Shown piece by piece: positions 46,205-54,423 of a stretch of 64,000 bases of DNA. Under the pieces are notes generated by a model that saw nothing but the letters and a program-made list of their open reading frames with translations, made no database searches and was not told the DNA's origin. How positions within the stretch are numbered: position 1 is the stretch's first letter; every line of letters begins with the position of its first letter. Location: assembly GCF_004361855.1 (NCBI RefSeq), contig NZ_SNWQ01000005.1, positions 1 to 64,000 on the forward strand, read 5' to 3'. This DNA comes from Kribbella caucasensis (GTDB taxonomy: Bacteria > Actinomycetota > Actinomycetes > Propionibacteriales > Kribbellaceae). A program made the translations under genes and the position numbers.

Positions 46205-46951
46205 TCAGCGGGTGGCGAGGATGTGGAGCTGGGTGGCGATGGCCCGGAAGGCAGGGTGCTCGCTGGCGGCGCGCTCCAGGTCGGCCAGGGATTCGGCGGC
46301 GCCGGGCTCGGAGTCGACGAACGCTGCGGGCACCAGATCGGCGAAGGTCCGTACGCCGTGGATGGTGTGGACCAAGAATCCGGCTTCGGCGAGCTGAGTG
46401 GTGATTCCGGCTTCGTCGAACCGGCGAGGCATCGGGTCGTTGGTCCCCCAGCGGCCGTCCGGGTCTTGAAGGGCGACGCGCGCTTCGGAGAGATGACCGG
46501 CCAGCGCCCGCGCCAGGACGACAGCGTTGCGTTGGGCAACCAACAGACTCAGCACGCCGCCTTCGCGCAGAACTGATCCCATCGCCAACAGAGCCTGAGC
46601 CGGGTCGTCCACCACTTCCAGCACACCGTGACAAAGAACTGCATCGGCGCTCGCCTTGCCGGCCAGCCCGGGGAGTTCACCTGCGTCTCCCTGGATACCT
46701 CGCACCAGTTCGCTGACACCTTCGTCCCGAGCGCGGCGCTCGAGAGAAGCGAGGGCATCCGGGCTCGGATCGACAACCGTCACACGGTGCCCATCGGCAG
46801 CCAGTGGCACCGCAAATCCACCGGTACCGCCCCCGAGATCAACGATGTCGAGCCCACCACTGGGATCGGTCCGCACCCGGCCGGCCAAGGCGACCCGCAG
46901 CGCCTCCGCAACCAGCGCCGTACGAACCGAGCGGCGACGTCGGTCAACCAT
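46205..46951 (-). CDS. Class I SAM-dependent methyltransferase
   Basis: This 248-residue Rossmann-fold methyltransferase has motif I VDLGGGTGGFAVPLAADGH with acidic VVDPS, motif II region DAVLCHGVLEVVDDP and LREGGVLSLLVAQRN. It resembles the SmtA/CmoM group of small-molecule or tRNA-modifying enzymes; the substrate is unknown. GAGGAGG nine bases upstream supports ATG 46951. TAGGGT at 46990-46995 is a good -10. Confidence 0.88.
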   Translation of the reverse strand: MVDRRRRSVRTALVAEALRVALAGRVRTDPSGGLDIVDLGGGTGGFAVPLAADGHRVTVVDPSPDALASLERRARDEGVSELVRGIQGDAGELPGLAGKASADAVLCHGVLEVVDDPAQALLAMGSVLREGGVLSLLVAQRNAVVLARALAGHLSEARVALQDPDGRWGTNDPMPRRFDEAGITTQLAEAGFLVHTIHGVRTFADLVPAAFVDSEPGAAESLADLERAASEHPAFRAIATQLHILATR

Positions 46952-46989
46952 CGTGAGTGCCCTCCTCGCCAAATTCCAATGCCGCCCAC

Positions 46990-46995
46990 ACCCTA
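46990..46995 (-). promoter_or_regulatory. Probable -10 box (TAGGGT) of the methyltransferase gene
   Basis: TAGGGT on the minus strand, 39 bases upstream of the ATG, matches the common high-GC actinobacterial -10. No good -35 was found. Confidence 0.45.
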
Positions 46996-47066
46996 CTTCC
47001 CACCCCACCCACCCCGCCGACCACTATCGGGTTGCTCCTGCATCGACCGACCGTGAGGATGACGCA

Positions 47067-48065
47067 GTGAGCGGGGGACGAGCGACGGGGACCACGGAGT
47101 GGCTGGAGTTCGTCCGCCAGGAGTACCCGCTCGCCGAGGTCACCTTCGTGCGCGACCTCGGCGGGAACTTCAACCTGAACCTGCAGGTCTTCACCGACCA
47201 AGGCGCCTTGGTTGTTCGGATCTCACCGCAGTGGGTCGAAGCGGACCGACTGGCCGCGGTGCAGGCGGTTCGTCAGTATCTCCGGGACCGGGGCTGGCCG
47301 ATTCCCCGGACGCTCCGCAGCCGATCGGGCAGGACCTTGGCTCAACTCGACGGCCGCGTCGTGGAGGTCGAGCAGTACGTCGAACCGTCGGGCACGAGCA
47401 TGACCACCTGGCCTGCGATCAGCGCCGGCATCCAGTGGCTCGCCCGTCTCCACGAAGACCTTCGAGCCGCGCCGACCTCGACGGCAGCGGCCCATCCGCC
47501 GATGGCGAACCACATCGAAGCCGATGCCGAGTTTTCGTCCACGATCGCCGACATCCGCAGCTGGTCCCTCTCCGCGGAGGAGGCGACGTACGTCGACGCT
47601 GCCGAGCAACTGGCCGCGAGTCTTGCCCACGAGTCCCCTGACTGCGATCTTCCCCGCCAGCTGGTCCACGGCGATTTCTGGGCAACCAATGTTTACCTCT
47701 CAGGCGACCAGCTCACTCTGCTCCTCGACCTGGACTTCCTCGGCGAACGTCCACGGGTCGACGACCTGGCCCTCACCCTGTTCTTCATCAACGACCACCT
47801 GGGCCGCAGCGACACGAGCTCCATACGCATCGCCAAACTTCGCAACCTGGTCAACGACTACGACGCTGCCCTCAAGACTCCACTCAGTCCGACCGAACGC
47901 GCGGCCATCCCGTACGCAGTCGTCCGCACTCCTCTGACGTTCCTGCGTGACCTCGCCTACCTCGGTCCCTCGAGTGGCCCCGAACTGACCACCCTCCGCG
48001 GCCCGCAGTACGAATGGGCCCTCCGCCTGCTGAGCAACCCCGAATGGCGGACAGCCTTCAGCTGA
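47067..48065 (+). CDS. Aminoglycoside phosphotransferase (APH)-family kinase
   Basis: This 332-residue protein has the APH/choline kinase fold: an N-lobe with DLGGNFNLNLQVF, the catalytic LVHGDFWATNVYL and the metal-binding LLDLDFLGERPRVDDLALTL. Such proteins phosphorylate small metabolites (homoserine, choline, sugars) as well as antibiotics; resistance is not implied. GTG 47067 has GAGGA eight bases upstream. It starts a four-gene block that separates the HEPN/methyltransferase genes from DUF3040. Confidence 0.83.
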   Translation: MSGGRATGTTEWLEFVRQEYPLAEVTFVRDLGGNFNLNLQVFTDQGALVVRISPQWVEADRLAAVQAVRQYLRDRGWPIPRTLRSRSGRTLAQLDGRVVEVEQYVEPSGTSMTTWPAISAGIQWLARLHEDLRAAPTSTAAAHPPMANHIEADAEFSSTIADIRSWSLSAEEATYVDAAEQLAASLAHESPDCDLPRQLVHGDFWATNVYLSGDQLTLLLDLDFLGERPRVDDLALTLFFINDHLGRSDTSSIRIAKLRNLVNDYDAALKTPLSPTERAAIPYAVVRTPLTFLRDLAYLGPSSGPELTTLRGPQYEWALRLLSNPEWRTAFS

Positions 48066-48090
48066 CGTCCGCCCGTCAGACGAGCGAGGC

Positions 48091-48549
48091 TTACTGTTCT
48101 GCTCTTGCGTGGATGCGGATCAGGGTTTGTTGGCCTGTCGCGACGAGGGATCGTTGGGTGCCCTGGACGCCGAACACTTCCAGTTGGCAGACGGTCAGCG
48201 TTCGTCCGGATTTGAGGACTTGTCCGATGGCTTCGATGTGTTCGCCTTCGGCTGGCGCGAGGAGGTTGATCTTGTACTCCACCGTGAGCACAGAGGTGTT
48301 CTCCGGGAACAACGTGAAGGCCGCGTAGCCGCCTGCGCTGTCAGCGATGGCGCTGGTGGCTCCCGCGTGGAAGTACCCGTGCTGCTGGGTGACCTCGGGT
48401 CGGCTGGGCAACAGGATGTGCACGCGCCCTGGGCCGATGTGCCCGAGCCGTGCGCCAAGATGCCCCATCAGTCCCTGGCGATCGAAACTGTTCCGGATCC
48501 GCTCCTGCACCGCGGGATTTGCCGGTTCTGGTTGTCTCTCGTCTTCCAC
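48091..48549 (-). CDS. PaaI-family hotdog thioesterase
   Basis: This 152-residue hotdog-fold protein has the PaaI pattern QQHGYFHAGATSAIADSAGGYAA, with the catalytic Asp, followed by VEYKINLLAP and GRTLTVCQLEVF. It should hydrolyse acyl-CoA, perhaps aromatic acyl-CoA. ATG 48549 starts the conserved region. It is convergent with the APH gene and lies 57 bases upstream of the LysE stop on the same strand side. Confidence 0.9.
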   Translation of the reverse strand: MEDERQPEPANPAVQERIRNSFDRQGLMGHLGARLGHIGPGRVHILLPSRPEVTQQHGYFHAGATSAIADSAGGYAAFTLFPENTSVLTVEYKINLLAPAEGEHIEAIGQVLKSGRTLTVCQLEVFGVQGTQRSLVATGQQTLIRIHARAEQ

Positions 48550-48606
48550 AACTCTCCCTCGAGCGGAACATCACGGGCAGGTCTTGATGATGTCGCAGCG
48601 CCTGGT

Positions 48607-49191
48607 CTAACGGATGAGTTGCTCGACCAGTAGCGCCACGCCGATGACGATCATCGCGCCGCCCGAGACACGGCTCACGATCCGCGCTGCGCCGGGTCGT
48701 GCTCGGAGTACGAATCGTGCGCCGGAGGCGACGCAGAGATAGATCACCGCGCAACTTGCGACGTGCACCAAGCCGAGTGCCACGATCTGGATCGCGAGCG
48801 GCCAGTCCGCGTCTGGGTCGGTGAACTGCGGCAGCAGTGCCAAGAACAGCAGGAACAGCTTCGGGTTGAGTCCGCTGACCGCCGCACCTCTCACCGCGTG
48901 CCGCACCCATGAGCCCGACGGCTGCTCCGTGCCGGCCTGCGGCGAGGACGGGTGGGTGATGGTCCCGATGCCCAGCCAGACCAGGTACACCGCACCGATT
49001 GCGGTGAGCACGGTCAGCAGTACCGGTTCGCGGGCCACCAGGGCGGCCATTCCGGCGGCCACCACCGCGGTCGCCGTCAGATGGCCGGCCAGCAGCCCGC
49101 CAATCGCGGGCAGCACCGTCCGATGCCGCAGTCCGGCGGCGATCGCGTAGGCCCAGTCCGACCCGGGCGTCACCACGAACAGGAGCGACAC
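48607..49191 (-). CDS. LysE/RhtB-family amino acid exporter, apparent frameshift at its 5' end
   Basis: From GTG 49191 this gives 194 residues with five membrane segments and the LysE features VTPGSDWAYAIAAGLRH, SGLNPKLFLLFLALLPQFT and VYLVWLGIGT. LysE proteins usually start about ten residues earlier. An upstream ATG at 49223 opens MPVETLAAFG in another frame; adding one G in the run near 49194-49196 would join it to AVSLLFVVTPG. The true protein is thus either truncated in the first membrane helix or the sequence has a one-base error. It is divergent from an AsnC/Lrp gene, a typical exporter-regulator pair. Confidence 0.8.
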   Translation of the reverse strand: MSLLFVVTPGSDWAYAIAAGLRHRTVLPAIGGLLAGHLTATAVVAAGMAALVAREPVLLTVLTAIGAVYLVWLGIGTITHPSSPQAGTEQPSGSWVRHAVRGAAVSGLNPKLFLLFLALLPQFTDPDADWPLAIQIVALGLVHVASCAVIYLCVASGARFVLRARPGAARIVSRVSGGAMIVIGVALLVEQLIR

Positions 49192-49358
49192 CGCCCAAAC
49201 GCTGCGAGTGTCTCGACCGGCATGACCTTCGCATCCCTACCCGCTGCTGGAGTTCGTGGAGGGTCTGTGGACCCTCGGCGGGAAGACTAGGCGCGATTGG
49301 CCGGGATGTGTTTCCAATCTTTGCGCCACAGATGCCGAAATGGGGGAAGATCGACCTC

Positions 49359-49811
49359 ATGGACCAAGTAGACCGCGAGATTCTTGCCGAACTGCAGCAG
49401 GACGGGCGCCTGACGGTCACGGAACTCGCCGAGCGAGTCCGGATCAGCGTCTCCCCGTGCCATCGCCGGCTGCGAGCCCTGGAACGGTCAGGGATGATCA
49501 GCGGGTACCGCGCCTATCTCGACGCTCACGCGCTCGGTCTGACCTTCGAGGCCCTGGTCTTCGTCACCATGGCCACGGCAAACCGTGACACCGTCGCCGC
49601 CTTCGAACAGGCCGTCGCCGAGATCCCTCAGGTACTACGGGCGCAACGACTCTTCGGGGACCCCGACTACCTTCTCCGCGTCGTCGCCCGCGACCTGCCC
49701 GACTTCCAGAAGCTGTACGACGACCGTCTCGCCACCCTCCCCGGCGTACAGCGCCTCAGTTCCACCCTCGTCATGAAGAGCGTCGTCGAGGACCGCCCAC
49801 TCCCGCTGTAG
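49359..49811 (+). CDS. AsnC/Lrp-family transcriptional regulator
   Basis: This 150-residue regulator has an N-terminal HTH (MDQVDREILAELQQDGRLTV, SVSPCHRRLRALERSGMI) and a C-terminal RAM amino-acid-sensing domain (LTFEALVFVTMA, VLRAQRLFGDPDYLLRVVA). ATG 49359 begins the conserved part; the frame is open to 49308. It is divergent from the LysE exporter and should control it in response to an amino acid. Confidence 0.92.
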   Translation: MDQVDREILAELQQDGRLTVTELAERVRISVSPCHRRLRALERSGMISGYRAYLDAHALGLTFEALVFVTMATANRDTVAAFEQAVAEIPQVLRAQRLFGDPDYLLRVVARDLPDFQKLYDDRLATLPGVQRLSSTLVMKSVVEDRPLPL

Positions 49812-50172
49812 GAAACCGGCCGACCCCTAGGGGAGTGTCGGTGGCTGAGGTGGGACTGATTACGGGCCGTGTGTGGGGCGGGGGATGTGAGTGGTGGTCG
49901 GGGAGGAGCGTGGCGTGGCGAGGCTGGGTGGGGAGTCGGGAGCGGAGGGGGTCGGATCAGGCGGGATGGGTGGGATTCGGGGTGGGTGGAGGCGGGGAAT
50001 CGGCTGGGAATCGGGTGTGGCGGGGCTGGAAAAGGGGTAAAGGGCGGCGGCTACGGGGTGGAGTTGTGGGACCGTGACGCGCGGGACAGGCGGTCAGGGT
50101 TTCGTCGGGGACAGCGGCGGCCTAGACTGGAGTCGGCCTATCGAGATCGCGCTCATCATGGAGGGATCGACG
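49812..50172 (+). other. Gene-free, strongly G-rich stretch upstream of the DUF3040 gene
   Basis: No gene is supported in these 361 bases. From about 49861 to 50070 the + strand is extremely G-rich, with many runs of three to five G and near-repeats such as GGGAATCGG. It could form G-quadruplexes in DNA or RNA. TAGACT near 50123 may be the -10 of the DUF3040 gene, and GGAGGG at 50160-50165 is its ribosome site. Confidence 0.55.
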
Positions 50173-50583
50173 GTGCCCCTCTCGGAAGAAGAGCAGCGCC
50201 AGTTCGAGCAGCTCGAACGTGCCCTTGCTGCGGAAGACCCGAAGTTTGTTTCCGCTATGCGAGGCACCAATGTGCGCTTGTATTACAAGCGCCGGGCAGT
50301 GCTTGCCGGCGTTGGATTCGTGCTGGGAATCGTCATATTGATGACCGGTGCGATCATCCCCAACACCATCATCGGAGTCATCGGCTTCGTGGTGATGGTG
50401 GCCTGCCTCTACATCGCGGCGCTGAGCATGAAGCGGATCAGCAACGCCGGGGACTCCGACGACGCGCCACCGCCGCCTCCACCGCCGCCGACCAAACGGC
50501 ATCGGACGAAACACGACTCGTCCGGGAGCTTCATGGAGCGGATGGAAGACCGCTGGCGGCGCCGGCGGGACGAAGACCTCTGA
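50173..50583 (+). CDS. DUF3040 family membrane protein
   Basis: This 136-residue protein begins VPLSEEEQRQFEQLERALAA then EDPKF, the DUF3040 signature, followed by two membrane segments (VLAGVGFVLGIVILMTGAII and IGVIGFVVMVACLYIAALSM), an eight-Pro run and a basic tail (FMERMEDRWRRRRDEDL). GTG 50173 is chosen because GGAGGG lies seven bases upstream and the conserved start follows; the frame is open to 50074. Family function is unknown; it is usually found beside dcw clusters. Confidence 0.9.
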   Translation: MPLSEEEQRQFEQLERALAAEDPKFVSAMRGTNVRLYYKRRAVLAGVGFVLGIVILMTGAIIPNTIIGVIGFVVMVACLYIAALSMKRISNAGDSDDAPPPPPPPPTKRHRTKHDSSGSFMERMEDRWRRRRDEDL

Positions 50584-50619
50584 GCGCAAGCTACCGACGG
50601 CCGTACTGAGCCACTCCGA

Positions 50620-50650
50620 ACCACATCCGCGCCTCCGTGCCGGATGTGGT
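50620..50650 (+). terminator. Hairpin terminator after the DUF3040 gene
   Basis: ACCACATCCG (50620-50629) pairs perfectly with CGGATGTGGT (50641-50650) around an 11-base loop, followed by TTGTCG. It starts 36 bases after the stop. Confidence 0.7.
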
Positions 50651-50711
50651 TTGTCGTATGTCCGCGCACCCGCGCGGCGCGGGGGGCTCCCCATGGGTGG
50701 GATGGCATGGG

Positions 50712-50755
50712 AAAGGTCCGGCTCTGCGGTGGGAACCGCGGGGAGCCGGACCTTT
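50712..50755. terminator. Bidirectional terminator between DUF3040 and transglutaminase genes
   Basis: A perfect 13-bp stem AAAGGTCCGGCTC/GAGCCGGACCTTT with an inner GCGGT/ACCGC stem. It begins with AAA and ends with TTT, so it can act in both directions for the two convergent genes. Confidence 0.75.
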
Positions 50756-50776
50756 GGTGGTGAGGACCAGGTGGGG

Positions 50777-53137
50777 TTAGTTGGCTTGGCGGTGGGGGAG
50801 TAGGCGGGAGCGGATCCGGGCCAGCAGGAGGTCGAACTCGTCCAGGAGGTCGGAGGCTTCCGCGCTGCCTCGGTTGAGGTACCAGCGCCACGAGGGCGGG
50901 AGCACCGTCGCTCGGATGCGGCGAAGGAGCTTCGCTCGGGTCCACAGGGCCTTGCGGACTGTCTGGACGTCGTCGCGGAGGTCGACCGTGGTGTCGTCGG
51001 TGAGGCCGGCGTAGCGGACTGCTTCCAGGCCGCGGGCCAGTCCGCGGGCCTGTGGGTGCAGGTCCGGGGGGAGTTTGCCGACGAGCCATTCGCCGAGTTG
51101 GCGTGGGGTGGCGCTGTCGGACCAGTCGAGGCCGAGGTCGCGAGCGGTGTCGCGGAGTTCGGCCCAGAGACCTTCGACGCCGGCGCGGCCCGGCAGGCGG
51201 GCGAAGCGCTTGCGCCGGAGCAGGAATCGGATCAGCCACGGGATCGACAGGACGATCAGGCCGGCCGCGACGCCACCGATGATCCGGGCTCCGCCGTTGG
51301 TGAACCAGTTGCCCTGGTCAACCGTCGCGGAACCGCTCTCGCTGGGGAGGTTGCGGTCCGGGTTCGCCGTGGGGTCGTCGGTCTCTTCCGTCTGGCCGGG
51401 GGTGGTCGGCGCGGTGGTCGGGTTCGTGGTCGGGGTGATCGGGGCGGGCCCGATCTGCTCTGTCCAGCTCGGCGTGCTGGCGACCCGGGCCGACGGGGTG
51501 GGCTCGAAGCGGACCCAGCCGATACCGCCGAAGTACAGCTCGGGCCACGCGTGCATGTCGTGCATCCGGACGATGTGCTCGCCGTTCTTGCCGGCCTGAC
51601 CGGGCAGGAAGCCGATCCCGACCCGGGCCGGGATCCCGAGGATGCGGGCCATCAGGGCCATGCCGGTGGCGAACTGTTCGCAGTACCCGGTCTTGTTCAC
51701 CAACAGGAAGTTCTGCAGTGCTCGCATCCCGCTCTGGCTGTCGGTATCGGTGCTGTAGGTGAACTCGCCGCTACGGAAGTAGTTCTGCAGCAGCACCGCC
51801 TGCGCGAACGGGTTGCCCTTCGCATCCGCGGTGACCTCGGAAGTCAGGTTCCTGATCCGCTCGGGGGTCCGGGACGGGACCTCACTGGTGTACTGGTCGG
51901 GCTCGCCCGTCGGTACTGCGTCGCGCAGCTGTTCCGGCGTGGGCTGCAGGTCGTACACCTGGAGGTTGTAGTTCTTACCGGCCACGCCGCGGCCGTTCGT
52001 GGAGAGGACGTCGAGGACGTTCGGGTCGTAACTCCACTGGTCCTTCAGTGAGACCGACCGCAACGGGTAGGGCACCGGGGCGAACTGGGACCGGAAGTTC
52101 CGGGTCACCTCGATCTTCAGCTTGCTGGTCGTCACCTTGGACAGGTCACCGGTGTACCCCGGTGGCGTGGTGAGGTCCGCGTTGGTGATCTTGCGGCCGC
52201 CGTCCCGGCCGGAGACCCGCCAGGTGTTGCCGTCGAACTGGTCGAGCGCCGTGAGCCGCAGGTACGTGCCGCCGGCGGGACCGCCGGAGTACGTCAGTGC
52301 GGTGACGTTGTCGCCGCGTTTCAGGTTCTTGCCCATGTCCAGCATCGGGTCGGTCGAGGAGATCGACGCGCCCACTCCGGTACCAGGCCCTGAGCCGGCC
52401 AGACCGTTGCCCACGACACCTTCCGGCAGGGCCGGCAGGAGGGCGGGCAGCAACGCGGCCAGGGCGACGACGCTGAGCCCGATCCGGCGGCCGGCCTGAC
52501 CGAGCGCGGACGCCTCGATCGGCTGGGACGCGTCCAGGTGCGAGACACCGGAGATCCGCCGGCCCCAGCGGCTGAGCCTGGTGCGGCCCTCGGCGGACAG
52601 CAGCACGATGTAGCCGATGGCCGGCGGGATGAAGAGCAACGCAGGCAAGCCGCCGTGCACGGTCGCGGCCGGCACGGTGTACATGGTCAGCAGCAACAGC
52701 CCGGACCAAGCGGCCTGCCGGAGCTGTACTGCGATCAGGTGGATCAGCAACCCGGTCGCCGCGATCACGGACGCCGCGAACAGGGTCAGGTGATCATCCG
52801 GAGGCAGCGGCGCGCTGAACCGGTTGATCGAGTCCATCGCGTTCACCATCTGCTGGTTGAACTCGAGCGCCGTCTCCTTCCACGGCACCAATCCGTACCG
52901 CAGTGTGTCGCGGAGGAAGATGAACGAGATCAGCTCGACCAGGACGATCAGCTGCACGACCGGTACGACGGCCCGTGGCGTGCGCAGATTCTGCAGGGCG
53001 ATCCCGGTGCCGGTGATCGCGGCGCAGAGGAACGCACTGATGAAGAGGAACGGCCCGGAGAACACGGGCGTGAGCACCAGGGCGCCGAGCACTGTCGCCG
53101 CCCAGGCGGCAAGCGAGATCCTCGCGTGGCCGGTCAT
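50777..53137 (-). CDS. TgpA-like transglutaminase-domain membrane protein
   Basis: This 786-residue protein has about six N-terminal membrane segments (residues 1-250), an extracellular transglutaminase-like domain (about 330-560) with catalytic Cys in GYCEQFATGMALMARILG, His in HDMHAWPELYF and an Asp-equivalent region after it, a Thr/Pro-rich linker, a last membrane segment (IIGGVAAGLIVLSIPWLIRF) and a cytoplasmic DUF4129-like tail. It is the membrane peptidase-like partner of DUF58 and MoxR proteins. Its ATG overlaps the DUF58 stop by four bases. It probably acts in envelope processing. Confidence 0.9.
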   Translation of the reverse strand: MTGHARISLAAWAATVLGALVLTPVFSGPFLFISAFLCAAITGTGIALQNLRTPRAVVPVVQLIVLVELISFIFLRDTLRYGLVPWKETALEFNQQMVNAMDSINRFSAPLPPDDHLTLFAASVIAATGLLIHLIAVQLRQAAWSGLLLLTMYTVPAATVHGGLPALLFIPPAIGYIVLLSAEGRTRLSRWGRRISGVSHLDASQPIEASALGQAGRRIGLSVVALAALLPALLPALPEGVVGNGLAGSGPGTGVGASISSTDPMLDMGKNLKRGDNVTALTYSGGPAGGTYLRLTALDQFDGNTWRVSGRDGGRKITNADLTTPPGYTGDLSKVTTSKLKIEVTRNFRSQFAPVPYPLRSVSLKDQWSYDPNVLDVLSTNGRGVAGKNYNLQVYDLQPTPEQLRDAVPTGEPDQYTSEVPSRTPERIRNLTSEVTADAKGNPFAQAVLLQNYFRSGEFTYSTDTDSQSGMRALQNFLLVNKTGYCEQFATGMALMARILGIPARVGIGFLPGQAGKNGEHIVRMHDMHAWPELYFGGIGWVRFEPTPSARVASTPSWTEQIGPAPITPTTNPTTAPTTPGQTEETDDPTANPDRNLPSESGSATVDQGNWFTNGGARIIGGVAAGLIVLSIPWLIRFLLRRKRFARLPGRAGVEGLWAELRDTARDLGLDWSDSATPRQLGEWLVGKLPPDLHPQARGLARGLEAVRYAGLTDDTTVDLRDDVQTVRKALWTRAKLLRRIRATVLPPSWRWYLNRGSAEASDLLDEFDLLLARIRSRLLPHRQAN

Positions 53138-54420
53138 GCGATCCTTCCGCTCCGCAGTCCGAGGCTGGACCACACGGTGGGCAGGTGATCACCGCGACGG
53201 ACCCGGGCGACCCGCCAGCCGTTGCGGCGCAACTCTCCTTCGGTGGCGTCCGTGGCGGCAGTCAGCCGGGCCACCTTGTCGGTGCCCTCGGCACCGACCT
53301 CCCAGCTGGCCGCGTCCAGTACCAGCGCGACACCGGTCGCCTGGCCGGTCCGCCAGCGGTTCAGCGCGATGATGTCGTCGGAGTTGCAGGCGCCGAGGAT
53401 CGCGATCGCCAGACTCGGGTCCTGCGCGTGCCGGTCCACGGTCAGCAGCGGGCCGATCTCGGCGTACTTGTGCTCCTCCACCGTGGCGCACTCGGTCAGC
53501 AACTGCTGGTTGGTGAGCGGCTGGTGGATCGCGGTCGAACTGCGATGCGTGATCGCGGCCAGTGTGGTCGGCCCGCCGAGCAGGGTGGTCACGTACCCCC
53601 GGCGGATCCGGTCCGCGCCGACCGATGCGGCCGCGCTGACAGCCCACTCCAGGCTGGACGACGGTCCGTGCCCGTGGTGCGAGACGGTCCGGGCATCGAG
53701 GAAGATCGCGCACTTGCTCTGCCAGGGCTGCTCCTCCCGGCGGACCATCAGTGACCCGCGACGGGCCGTGGACCGCCAGTGCACCCGGCGCAGGTCATCG
53801 CCGTCGCGGTACTCGCGGACGGTCGCGTCCTCCTCACCGGCCGATGCGATCGCGCGCGGCCGGTTCTCGCCCGAGCCCGCCCGGTCCGAGCCGAGCCGTA
53901 CTTCGGGGAGCCGGTGCACCCTCGGCGTCACCAGCAGATGCTGGCTGCGGGCGAACGTCCGGCTGGTCTCCACCAGACCGAACGGGTCCGCGACGGTAAG
54001 CATCAGCGGCCCGACCTGGAACAGCCCCCGGACGTCCGACTTCACCGGATAGGTGACCGTACGCCGCCAGTTCGGGCTGACCCGGTCGACCACGAACCGC
54101 GGCCGGTGTCCGAGCACATACGGAATCCGGTCCTCGAGCAGCAACAGTCCGGCCGGCATCCGCCCTTGGTTGCTCAGGGCAAGCTCGACGGTGGCCTGGG
54201 TGCCGACCGGGACCTGGTCCGGGGTCAGGCTGCGCCGCACCTGCAGCCGCAACCTGGTCCGGCCGACCACGAGTGCCGCGACCACGGGCAGCGCGACCAG
54301 GAGGATGCCGACGCGGAGCAGATCCTTCTGGCCGAGCAGCAACGCGCACAGCGACGCGGTGATGCCGGCGGCGACGAACGCCCGCCCTCGGGTGGTCAGT
54401 CCGCGCAGTGCCTGCCGCAT
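53134..54420 (-). CDS. DUF58 domain protein
   Basis: This 428-residue protein has two N-terminal membrane segments (RAFVAAGITASLCALLLGQ and VGILLVALPVVAALVVG), a beta-rich region and the DUF58 core with YRDGDDLRRVHWRSTARRG and a VWA-like domain. DUF58 proteins work with MoxR ATPases and transglutaminase-like proteins in envelope or enzyme assembly. It lies three bases after the MoxR gene and overlaps the transglutaminase start by four. Confidence 0.92.
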   Translation of the reverse strand: MRQALRGLTTRGRAFVAAGITASLCALLLGQKDLLRVGILLVALPVVAALVVGRTRLRLQVRRSLTPDQVPVGTQATVELALSNQGRMPAGLLLLEDRIPYVLGHRPRFVVDRVSPNWRRTVTYPVKSDVRGLFQVGPLMLTVADPFGLVETSRTFARSQHLLVTPRVHRLPEVRLGSDRAGSGENRPRAIASAGEEDATVREYRDGDDLRRVHWRSTARRGSLMVRREEQPWQSKCAIFLDARTVSHHGHGPSSSLEWAVSAAASVGADRIRRGYVTTLLGGPTTLAAITHRSSTAIHQPLTNQQLLTECATVEEHKYAEIGPLLTVDRHAQDPSLAIAILGACNSDDIIALNRWRTGQATGVALVLDAASWEVGAEGTDKVARLTAATDATEGELRRNGWRVARVRRGDHLPTVWSSLGLRSGRIA

Positions 54421-54423
54421 AGT

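Noticed and set aside
47067..48065. Antibiotic resistance gene call for the APH-like kinase
   Set aside because: The fold covers many metabolite kinases; nothing in the sequence shows an aminoglycoside substrate.
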